Assembly: GCF_001039355.2 (NCBI RefSeq)
Contig: NW_019775902.1
Span: forward strand, 1,634 to 65,633
DNA: 64,000 bases
Reading direction: 5' to 3'
Source of the DNA: Lingula anatina
Taxonomy: Eukaryota; Brachiopoda; Lingulata; Lingulida; Lingulidae
A program made the translations under genes and the position numbers. The notes below the pieces were generated by a model. It ran no database searches. It was given only the letters and a program-made list of their open reading frames with translations, and was not told the DNA's origin. Numbering within the stretch: the stretch's first letter is position 1; each line of letters opens with the position of its first letter. Below, piece by piece: positions 10,401 to 19,245 of the stretch.

Positions 10401-13155
10401 TTTTTATTTTCTTAAAGGAAAGGTTGTTTAGTTAGCTTCATGCAATTGTTTAAGGATAAAATTGACGTAGATGGTATAGATTTAAATGTCAGTGTCACTC
10501 AAGATCATCACATAATTGTGGTCATTTTGTTAAGTTAGCCTCATGTAATTGTAGAATGAAAAATTTTGACGTAGATGGAATAGATTGAAATGTCAGTGTC
10601 CCCCAAGACCATCACATTTTTGTTGTCTGATTGATATGTTTCCTTTTTTCTGATTGGCCAAAAAATAGGCTATGATGTCATCGGTCAATAGTGCGTTTTA
10701 TCAGATCTCAAATTCATGTGTAGAAGGCCATTATAATCTATAATCTATAATAATTGTATGAGAATATGGGTTTTAATGAGGGTGATATCTTATCTGTAGT
10801 TCCTAAGGTTAAAATATGACTTGTCTACCATCCAAATACTATGGCACATACTTGTACCATGAACATTTCCAGGACTGGTTTCCCAAAAGAACTACAGGCT
10901 GAAAGATGGTCTTCAACTTTTCAAATGTACAGTAATTGATTAAAACAGAAAAACTATTGGTCTTGCAAAATGGTAGCCATTACTTTTGTGTAATAAAACA
11001 GGCACGGTATTTTAAGCGAAGGACTACTGATCAATCTTGGATCTTAATTGACTATATAGATTTTTTTTTTATCTCAAAGTTAAAACTAACTAATGGGTTA
11101 AAGTTCTTTTGTGAAAAAGTTCCCTGGGTTTGGTGAGAAACGCAGCTATGTCCATGATCAGGGTCGAAGTGACTGTGAATTATTATTTCCTTCCCTTTCT
11201 TTGACATATTGTTCAATAAAAGGAATCACAGCAGAGTTAGTCATTCTGCCAAGAAAGATTCTCAAGTAACAATTTTTTGTCAGTGAAGGTTATTGATAGT
11301 GTCCGACATGCTGGCCGTTGACAGCGCCATTGTAGATTGCAGCAGAAATTTATTTTAACTGAAATGATATTCCTATTCTTCATAGAGCTTGTGGTTTTGA
11401 AAGTATTCCTATGAAAGATATTACTCGTAACTTAAACTCTGAAGCAGTAATTTAAGCATTAAATCAGAGAGGAAATGCATCCTGGAGGTAGTTTGTTGAG
11501 GAAAGAAAAATCTGTTTGTCTTGAAAGCAAATATCGAATTTTCCCCCCACCCCCACATAGAAAGTCTGCCAAGCTTGCATTTTCTTTCAATTATACTTGG
11601 TATTACACATGAGTACGATTTTTTTTCTTGCCCACAGATTATATAATTGAAAAGATTAGTATCTTTGTGTTGTTTCCAGCTTTTTATATTAAAATATAAA
11701 GGAGTGCTGTATGAGAGACCATTCCCACAGATATTTAGATCAATCTATCCCCCTGGGGAGTCTCACTAGAGTGCTGTCAGCTTAACCAGCTTAAATGTCT
11801 GTCCTGGCTACTACAAGCTGTAAGGGGGTAATTAAACGCGCTTGGCTCTCGGAAGCTGACAGCAATTTAGCTTGAACCCCCAGGGAGTTAGGTTGATCCA
11901 GATGGATCGATCTAAATCTGTGGGAACCCAGTCTTAGACATTGAAACTATTGCACTAGGTAGTCTAAACCTACTAGTTCCAACTAATTCTACATTGATTA
12001 GAATTCAGAAAAGCTGGTTATTATAGGAGTATGTTAGAAACAAGAGGCGATTTGTTAAAGCTATAAATCTGATTACATTCCTCAAGAGTCCTTGTGGAGT
12101 TCGCTTGAACCACCTTGTACGATAGTTTCACTGTAAACACACCCTAAAACATTCAACTGAGGGCAGAGGGTTGGCATCAAATAGCCATGGCTAACAAAGC
12201 TTATGAGTTATATTACTTGAATGTACATGAGTATTTGAAACGGGTATTTAATAAACTGAACTAGAAAAAAAAAGAGGTTTCTAAATTTGCAAAACTGGGC
12301 CCTGGAATTTTGAATTTATAAACTACATATTATGCAAGCAGAGCAAATTTTTCTGCAGCATAGAGTTTGCTGAAAAGATAGCTTTAATTACACTAGACAA
12401 CTGTTATAAATGGATTCCTCTTTATTTAGACCCTCATCTCTTTCTGCTTTTCTGACCTTTGGAGGCAGGGTTTACCAGGCAGAGCATGGGTAATCAAGTG
12501 TCTACTGCCTGCGGTAAAAACTAAAAAAAAAAATCCCGCTAAAACCTGAGTGTGTTTGTGCCTCCCTGTTTTGTGTGGGTATTTAGAGGAAGGTGTAGGA
12601 GAGCTGAACCAGAGATAACATTCACATGATGGGAGGTTAATCAATAAAAGGCACATTTATATGTAACCAATGCCTTGGTCATCACTTTTTATCAGGCTTG
12701 GAGTGATCAACACATTTTTTCTGTGGGAAGCCGGGAAGAGATGGGGGTGATGATAAAATGTATTGCTTTTGTTTCAGTCAAGCAAGATTATGCTCATTTA
12801 AAGAAAATGGCAAGATTTTCTCATTAGATTAATTACAAAAAAGAAAACAAAAAACATGGCCTTGTTCTTGGGCAGAATCATAAACATTTATTTACTAAAT
12901 CAAACTTTTTTGGGGATTCTTTTTGTGGATTATTGGCATGTCTCAAAAAATAAAAAGTTTTCTTATTTTCCTGAAAGCACAAGTCATTAAGATGTCCAGC
13001 TTGACTGTCTTTCTTTCTAATTACTGCATTTCACTTTTCCAGGAAAATACGTGGGAAACCGTCCTATTAAGTTAAGGAAATCCAATTGGAAGGACAGAAG
13101 TATAGATGTGGTGAAGAGGAAAGAAAGAGAAAAGAAACGCTTGGGTCTAAGATGA
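1374..13155 (+). CDS. RBM42: RNA-binding protein 42, 3' part (RBM42)
   Basis: RBM42 is an RRM protein that binds mRNA and spliceosome-linked partners in nucleus and cytoplasm. Exons read from splice sites and phase are 1374-1519, 1948-2607, 3244-3316, 3561-3682 and 13043-13155 (stop TGA 13153-13155). The first matches the conserved TNTYQQVQ-type segment. The second encodes a proline/glycine-rich region and ends in the family-typical RTAAGDVWEDPSLAEW. The last three form the RRM, with RNP2 RIFCGDLG and RNP1 KGFGFVSF, then a basic tail ending KKRLGLR as in the human protein. The N-terminal exons lie left of the window. The final intron (3683-13042) is 9.4 kb and hosts an opposite-strand gene and several repeats. 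All internal phases agree. Identification is secure; the exact start of the 1374 exon is less certain because its acceptor is triplicated. Confidence 0.95.
2796..3120. mobile_element. 325-bp MITE-like element with about 58-bp terminal inverted repeats
   Basis: The left end (GGGCTTGATTTGGTCTTAAA) matches the reverse complement of the right end (GGGCTGGATTTGGTCTTAAA), and the match extends imperfectly for about 58 bp per side. ACTAG occurs next to both ends (left within 2792-2795 plus adjoining G bases, right at 3121-3125), consistent with a short target duplication. The interior is non-coding and partly G-rich. It lies in RBM42 intron 2 of those visible. The superfamily is not clear. Confidence 0.8.
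4614..9311 (-). CDS. Nested five-exon gene of unknown function
   Basis: This gene lies on the minus strand inside the last RBM42 intron. Exons in transcript order are 9311-9293 (ATG and 19 nt), 7199-6996, 5894-5778, 5364-5221 and 4762-4614 (TAG). Every junction has GT/AG, and every intron falls in phase 1, so all five join in one frame of 211 codons including stop. Donors such as ATCAG|GTGAGT and CCAA|GTAAGT are near consensus. An in-frame TAA lies shortly upstream of the ATG. The product has a Ser/Gly/Gln-rich N-terminal third, a Trp/Pro/Tyr-rich middle (SSSWRPIGKRPF, VYHPWQLIRYPSYLL), KWYLPNPKPTYHNTIP, and a basic C-terminus (SHKRKRNNNF) ending KAGAW. No signal peptide or membrane segment is seen. 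I do not recognise the family. The Tyr/Pro/Trp spacing recalls small ciliary microtubule-associated proteins, but that is only an impression. More 5' non-coding exons may exist. Confidence 0.7.
5999..6040. repeat. (GT)n microsatellite
   Basis: Uninterrupted GT dinucleotide run of about 21 units in the RBM42 last intron, just upstream (minus strand) of exon 3 of the nested gene. Confidence 0.95.
7371..7432. repeat. (CA)n microsatellite, slightly interrupted
   Basis: CA run with GCATGCACATG interruptions near its left end. It generates spurious open frames on both strands. Confidence 0.95.
8471..8522. repeat. Compound (GCAC)n/(CA)n microsatellite
   Basis: Five to six GCAC-type tetranucleotide units pass into a CA run. 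It lies in the intron between the first two exons of the nested gene. Confidence 0.9.
8972..9028. repeat. Perfect 25-bp inverted repeat (hairpin)
   Basis: The arms 8972-8996 and 9004-9028 are exact reverse complements (core AACTTGAAAGATGTTT) with a 7-nt loop. A further partial direct copy of the right arm precedes the left arm (about 8948-8973). This is intronic sequence of both RBM42 and the nested gene. Confidence 0.9.
10436..10640. repeat. Two-copy tandem duplication, period 104 bp
   Basis: Shared words such as GACGTAGATGG (10464 and 10568), AAATGTCAGTGTC and ATCACAT recur in order. The copies are diverged by substitutions and small gaps, so the duplication is not recent. No coding potential is seen. 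Confidence 0.75.
11717..11933 (+). mobile_element. MITE family A, copy 1 (217 bp)
   Basis: Left end GACCATTCCCACAGATATTT and right end, read in reverse, GACTGGGTTCCCACAGATTT form imperfect terminal inverted repeats of about 30 bp. Internal marks are CCCCCTGGGGAGTCTCAC, a CTTAAATGTCTGTCC box and AAGCTGTAAG. Copies 2 (17938) and 3 (20153, inverted) share all of these. The right flank is TTA; the left flank no longer matches. TWA target duplications are typical of PIF/Harbinger-like elements, so I infer that superfamily. Confidence 0.85.
12027..12140. repeat. Dispersed repeat, diverged copy 1
   Basis: GAGTATGT, GAAACAAGAGG, TGATTACATTC, CAAGAGTCC, TGGAG(T/C)TCG and ATAGTTT(C) occur in the same order as in 31905-32010. 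The two copies are strongly diverged with small gaps. The family is unknown. Confidence 0.45.
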
Positions 13156-13702
13156 CCCAAAACTAAAAGTGTGTGACTCTCAAACTCATTCAGTCCTTTA
13201 TTTGCAATGGCATGTAGACTGAATTCTGACATGTTTCACGTCAGAGGATGATGTAAAAGGTAACAAATCAAGGCACTTTTTGTTAATGATGAAACCATGA
13301 ATTAAAATATTTGACCTTGCAATAATTGTGGAACTAATGATCTAGATAGTTACTGACGTCATTTGTGGTCTGAAATTCAAGATGTAACTTTTTCTTAATT
13401 TGGAGAGTGTAATGATGCCAGCATATAGAGTTAGTAGGATGCAAGGCGAATGAATTTGCAGATAAAAAGACAATTAATTACAACAGGCAGACACAAAAGC
13501 TGGTTTAATGGGAAGATCTTGTTTTGAAAACCAGTTGATGGAAAACACATTAATGCTATTTATTTTAAAATATGTATAGTGAACATAAAAAGAAACTTGT
13601 CGTAACTTACAATTCTATCATATATCATCCTCTTTGGCATCATTCTAAAAGTAAAATTACATATAAACAATGTTTACGAATCTTTCATTGATGATAAAGA
13701 AC

Positions 13703-13708
13703 AATAAA
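13703..13708 (+). terminator. Candidate RBM42 polyadenylation signal
   Basis: AATAAA lies about 550 nt beyond the RBM42 stop in otherwise non-coding A/T-rich sequence. It is the most plausible of several A-rich options; no transcript evidence is available. Confidence 0.35.
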
Positions 13709-13844
13709 CAATACATGGTTTTAATGAGATGAAAGAAATCCTGACAAAATCACTGAACAGTTTTGTAACACAGCAATTTAACCAAGGAGATTCCCAAAAA
13801 ATCGAAACTGGCTAAAACAGTATTCCGTTTATTCAGACATTTTG

Positions 13845-14200
13845 ACCACAGGTCAGTATCTTGTGTGTCCTCCCTGCACTTGGAGACATGCTGTGCACTT
13901 TCTCTGCTTGCTCTCAACCAGCTTTATGATCAATGCAGTATTGAGGGATCCTGTTCCACTCCTCCTGTTCCACTCCTCCTGCAGGACTTCTTGGGCCACA
14001 TTAGGGCCATTCAGAATGAGAGATCCAAGTTTCAACTGGTCCAAGGCACAAATATGGCAGACCCTACATGAAAGGAAGACCGCTTAATCCTGTAATGGTC
14101 TCTCCGCCTCTCACACACCTCCCCATGCGCCTGGTCCAATTGAGCTGAGATTTAATTACTGTGCCCCTGCAGGAACACATTCACACCATGAGACTGAAGG
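13845..14200 (-). pseudogene. Decayed Tc1/mariner-type transposase C-terminus
   Basis: Read on the minus strand, the segment gives pieces that match the end of Tc1/mariner transposases: a DFLQSHGVNV-like piece, a QLNWTRRMGRCVRG piece that resembles the family's WDxLxRxVR, then QEEWNR, and finally CTACLQVQGGHTRY followed by a stop. A 14-bp direct duplication (13952-13965 and 13966-13979) shifts the frame between EEWNR and the IPQYCID-like continuation. An in-frame stop also interrupts the upstream part. The catalytic N-terminal two thirds were not found. It is an inactive fragment between RBM42 and SC5D. Confidence 0.75.
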
Positions 14201-15314
14201 AAGTCAACAAGAACATTTATAAAGTATATTGTTAAGATTCTTTTGATGCTCAGTATAGTAGAGAATGCAGATCTCTATACAGTCAAAATGTGAATGATGA
14301 TAGAATAAATAAAAAATTTTGAAAATACTAGGAGACATATACAGTTGTAATTGTAAGCACTCCTTTCCCTCCAGAATAACTGTCCTGAAAATTTCATTAA
14401 AATTTGTGAAGAACTTCCCCATGATATCTTGTCCATTAACAATCAAACCAAAGTTGATGAAAACATTGCCCTCTTTGGTGGAGGTAGGGAAATGTATGTT
14501 TACATATTTATGCAGAACTGCTTGCCTGCTGTTACAGAACAGATTCAGCACATCCACACTGCACTATGCCATTGATTGCATTGCCTCAAGCAGACACCAC
14601 TTATGGGTGGGGAAAGAAGCGTAACGTCATTCTGGGGGCTGGGAAAGATTTGCTTAACAGGTCTCCTTTTTATTTGCAGATTGCTGCACTTATCTCAGTG
14701 GGGGACTATTTTTCAGTACACTCTGTGCTTTGACCCTGCAGGTTGTAGTTCAGTTCATTTTGCCTCATAGCACAGCACATACTGGGGGGTAGTTGCAAAC
14801 ATATGGAAATTGAAATGTGGGAAAAATTATTGGAACTTCCAAACCCAGGTTTTGTGGGACTTTACATCTCTCTCTGTCTCTTTCTTATAGGGAAGTAAGA
14901 GAAGGGGGTTACGAAAATGACTTTCATTCTGTTTAGAGGGAGATAATATGGGCGCGTCTTAATTCAGGAGAGGCTGAAGTAGGCAACTACCGGTAAACAC
15001 ATTTATTAAACAGATCACGGATCCTTGGTTATACAAACAATAACATAGTCATGTTAACATATTGGCGAATGGACATCATAAGGACATACAAAAATACATT
15101 AAAAATACAATGATAAAAATTCTACTTCTAATCAGTGAAAAAAAGCTATAATTGTAATCATGTCTAACTTACATCTGATCACGTGTGAGACCAGGCACAA
15201 TAAATATCAAAATAATTATAATCGTGCAATGCAATTATGTAAAAGAATCAACCATTTTCCCCAATTTAAAACTACAATCTCACTAAACTCAACATTATAT
15301 TTTCAAATCCTCGT

Positions 15315-15440
15315 TACCTAGTGTTTCTGAAATGAGTAGGGCATGTTGCAATCTATATTATATCTATATCTACTATATCTATTCCTACCTCTTGCTACCT
15401 AGTGTTTCTGAAATGAGTAGGGTACGCTGCAATGTATATT
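15315..15440. repeat. Two-copy tandem duplication, period 81 bp
   Basis: TACCTAGTGTTTCTGAAATG followed by AGTAGGG occurs at 15315 and again at 15396. It is followed in both copies by (T/C)GCAAT(C/G)TATATTAT. Confidence 0.85.
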
Positions 15441-15717
15441 ATTTTAACTCTGCAAAGGTCTTTTCCATATCTATTCCTAACTCTTCCTGAAATGCATATT
15501 ACTTCATTTTTAACTAAAACATTCATGCTTTACATTTCTATATCTTGCAAGTTAACTTGCTATTCTAAGAAGAGGAAAATTGTGTTACCTCAAGTACAGA
15601 ATTTGAGAGATATGATCTTGCTTCAGTACTTTGTTCCGGGACTCATTATCTTTGGACACTAAGGCAAAGTGGACCAAATCACATCACAATCGCAGGCAAT
15701 TTCACATCAAAAAAGTC

Positions 15718-15723
15718 TTTATT
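15718..15723 (-). terminator. Candidate SC5D polyadenylation signal
   Basis: AATAAA on the minus strand, about 460 nt beyond the SC5D stop codon. This is a motif call only. Confidence 0.4.
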
Positions 15724-16183
15724 TAAAGGGTTTGACCATTTTAATGTCTGGATTGTGAAAGATAGGTAGGCGAAGCTTTGCATGATATTTAGATCTAAAA
15801 ATATGAATGGGACTGTTCAAATGTGTTCAGGACACCCTAAAACTACTAGTAATTAACTCAGGACTGAAGTTATAGAAATGCCACTTGCATCTAACTGCAA
15901 ATACTGAGCTTACAAAATGGAACATTGTTACAGTAACTCATAAAACTACCAGGAAAGACGCAAGTTTGTGCTAAGTTTTCAACTAATCTAGTGCCCACAG
16001 ACAAAAGGCACCAAAGTCCTTTAACAATTTTTCTACAGCGAAAAAGAAACATTGGAGGTAGCACAAAGATGCTGTCTTCTTTCAGAAAACTTCAACAATA
16101 CTTTTATCCTGTAAAATGTTACGTTAAAATGTTACATTAAATTTATCTATCTGATATATTTGCAAACAAAACAAGCTTTCATT

Positions 16184-18731
16184 TTAACTCTCTTTCTTGG
16201 TGCCATTAGAATCCATTTTTCCATTACTTGCACCCTTCTTCTCCAGTCTGAGGATGTCGTAGAGGGGTCCTTCATTTGACCATGCGCTTGGCACACGGAA
16301 CGATCCTCCAAGACGATCCCACAGTGTGAAAAACTGCCCATAGTTGTAATTATACAAAACATGATGATCCATATGATGTGCCGAACCGTTCACAAACGGC
16401 TTCATCTTCTCTGGGACACGAAAGTCACCATCGTGAATTGACACCGTCCATATATTTACAAAAACAAATAAAATCAGATACAAAATTTTATGCAGGGGGA
16501 ACAGGAATGGGTAGATGTGGTACGGGCAGCTCTGTAGAAAGCCGTCTGCAGGGTGAAAGGCGTGGCTGGCGTACGGTGTGGGGACTTTCCAGCGATGATG
16601 ATCTTTGTGAATATATTTGTAGACTAGACGGTGGTGAAGGAAGCGATGTATCCAGTAGATGCACATGTCTGTGAAGAGGATGAATGTCACAACACTGCCT
16701 AGTAAGTAGAACCAACCTGGAGAGAAAATCATAGTTGTTCTCATTTTTATCATATTTCATATTTATTCATAGCACCCTCAACTTTAGTTCTGATGAATGC
16801 CAACTTCTTCAATTTAATTTCAAATCCCACACATGGCCCAAGGAGGAGAGAATGTCTACAAACCAGTCTGAATCCAGGCCATAAACTTTCCAGCCAAATC
16901 AGGAATGAGACTGCCATTTAGTAAAAAAAAAAAAAAAGTTGGAAAATATTTGGGTCCAGGGGCCTGGTTGGCCAATGATATTTTTGGCTCCCAAAAAGTT
17001 GAAAATCTGCGGATAGTTTGAAAAATTTCATCCCTGTTAATGTAAACTGAAACTGAGACACATGTGGAGGGCAGTTTATAAGAACCAATTTTTTTTTCAC
17101 GCCAGCTTATGGTCTCATTTAGGAGGAGATTTGAAAATGAGAAAGCTGACACACATCAAATATCTGGAGCTCAGGGTAATTTGATTTGAAAATAACCTGA
17201 AACTATATCAGACATGAAGGATTCTGAAGATACTGGTTTACTACAAAAATAAGCAGATATGGAAAAATTCTATCTCACATTCAATAATGTAGACTATAAT
17301 TTTGCAAAAGCACTTTTTTTCTTAAATCTGAAGCCTATAAAAATACTGAAAGACAGAGTCTGAATAATATAAGACTTTAAAAAATAAGTTTACAAATTTT
17401 GTTTTTAAACATAAAAATACTTTTAATGCAATTTCCATTTTGGAAAATGGTGGTGTTTTAAACAAACAAAAAAAATTTAATATCATAACTTCTGTTCTTA
17501 GGTAAATGGAAAGAAGGCTTAAATCTACCTAATTTCATGTCTTCCACATTGTCATACAACCTGGAATACCCCTGTAGCTCCAGGAAAAAAATGGAGCACG
17601 TCGGCAGACTCATGTAAGGGATGGAGCCCAGCGCATACTTGATTTCCTTCCATACTTGATTCTGAAGAGAAAAACACAACTTAGTTTATAATTCAAACAT
17701 GCACTCTCAACACTTCTGCTTACTCAAACAATTAAGTAATTTAGCTCAAAAGCTGACTTATTTGAGTAAAATCCGACTTTTAAGCAACTGTTACAGTGTG
17801 CCTATTAAATATTAAACTTGGACACATTTCTTATGACGACTAAACTGGTACCACATCAAACAAACACATTAAGCACAATCCAATGTCACATTTAACACAA
17901 TGTGTTTGAGGTCTCTACCCAAGCCGATTGCACGTTAGACCCCATTCCCACCGATATTTAGATCGATCTATCCCCCTGGGGAGTCTCACTAGAGTGCTGT
18001 CAGCTTCACCAGCTTAAATGTCTGTCCCGCCTGCTAAAAGCTGTAAGGTGGTAATTAACTTTTGTGAACGCTCGGCTCCCGGAAGCTGACAGCAATTTTG
18101 CGTGAACCCCCAGGGAGTTTGGTCGATCCAGATGGATCGATCTAAATCTGTGGGAACCCAGTCATAGAGATAACTTAGTATTTATATTGCCACTGGGGTA
18201 TTGATATTGCCACTGAACATATGAATTGATTAATCTGTGATTTTTTTTTCTCAAGTTGTAATTAAAATAAAAAAATAAAAAGATGAAAATTTTGAGAGAC
18301 CATTTCCAATTTAGCCGTTTATTGAAGATTTGCACAGATGTTCTCCCGAGTTTCAACCTACTAATCCACCAATTACTAGTAATCACATTTGGAAATAAGG
18401 TCTCCGTGTCTCACTCCAGTTAAGTGGACAACCACATTTGTCTTCTAAGCAAATTTAATCTTTTGGAATTGTTCAAGTTTTAACTTTATTAAAAAACCTC
18501 TGCAAATATTCCTGAAGTCCATACCTCCAATATTTGAGGATGTTTCAAAAGCCGGTGGTCATAAATAAAATAATAGCTCAGAGAGGCTGGGATTATGTAG
18601 ATGAGGAGCCCTCCAATGTTGACCACAAGAAGAAGACTTATTATCTGACGCAAGGGGTCATCTCTTGCCCACCCTGTGGGGTAGACACTGTCCAGTACAA
18701 AGCGGTCAGCCACATCAAGGACAAGATCCAT
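16184..18731 (-). CDS. SC5D: Lathosterol oxidase / sterol C5-desaturase (SC5D)
   Basis: SC5D is an ER membrane di-iron enzyme that puts the C5-C6 double bond into lathosterol, giving 7-dehydrocholesterol. Coding exons are 18731-18525, 17661-17529 and 16716-16184, giving 290 residues (human 299). The N-terminus [11 protein letters not shown] is close to human MDLVLRVADYY. All three fatty-acid-hydroxylase histidine boxes are present: HRFLHH (about 137-142), HKDHH (150-154) and HHMDHH (227-232). Hydrophobic segments lie near residues 32-50, in the second exon, at 117-135 and at 191-207. The ATG is nine bases into its exon (acceptor CAG at 18743-18741). A 5' UTR exon with a strong CACCAG|GTATGT donor ends at 18975. 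The gene diverges from LONP2, and MITE copy 2 sits in its first coding intron. No key residue is missing, so it should be active. Confidence 0.96.
17938..18163 (+). mobile_element. MITE family A, copy 2 (226 bp)
   Basis: Same orientation and architecture as copy 1, with left end GACCCCATTCCCACCGATAT and right end CTGTGGGAACCCAGTC. It is flanked by TTA (17935-17937) and ATA (18164-18166), an imperfect 3-bp target duplication. It lies in the SC5D intron between the first two coding exons. Confidence 0.88.
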
Positions 18732-18975
18732 ATTGCTTATCTGGAATAAAGAGGAAATAAAATGATTTTTATAAAAAAATATACTAGTATGCACATGCTT
18801 TCATCTTTTACCTAACAAAGCCACTCAAGAAAATTAGACAAAAACAAAGATACGGCCGGGAAATCATGGGTGAAAAAATGTTTGGGCCGAAGACCTCGAC
18901 GATATTCTATATTGCCAGACACACTGACCTGCAATTGAACTTAAATCTATAAAAAAAAATAAATATAAACATACC

Positions 18976-19245
18976 TGGTGCTTGTTCACGGTTCTGTCAG
19001 TTAACGGAATTTGGCTGGCCTAGTTGGTTTTGCTATTTCTTTTGGTTTCCTTATCGTCTGGTAGATTTCTTAACTCAAACAACAATGAAATTTCTACCTG
19101 ACACTTTTGACGGACCGACCACTGTGCAGCCAGACATCAGCTCATGGTGGCGTGATGGACATGACGTCACACCCGGAAGTAAACAAAGATCTGCGCAGAT
19201 CCAAACACGCAGGAGGAAGTCAGACCAAAGTGCAGAACCCCAAAC
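18976..19245. promoter_or_regulatory. Bidirectional promoter of SC5D and LONP2
   Basis: Only about 270 bp separate the SC5D 5' UTR exon end (18975) from the LONP2 ATG (19246), and the genes diverge. A perfect CRE (TGACGTCA, 19162-19169) is followed closely by an ETS core (CCGGAAGT, 19173-19180), a common pairing in TATA-less housekeeping promoters. No TATA box is seen. Start sites are inferred, not observed. Confidence 0.7.

Larger units (their letters stand above)
13156..16183. other. Intergenic region between RBM42 and SC5D (convergent)
   Basis: Holds the RBM42 3' UTR, the Tc1/mariner fragment, an 81-bp tandem duplication and the likely SC5D 3' UTR. The open frames at 14204-14624 on both strands show no family features and no supporting splice sites that I could find. 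Confidence 0.6.

Noticed and set aside
14204-14624. Overlapping frames of about 100 codons on both strands
   Set aside because: Mutual shadows in intergenic sequence without splice support or homology features.
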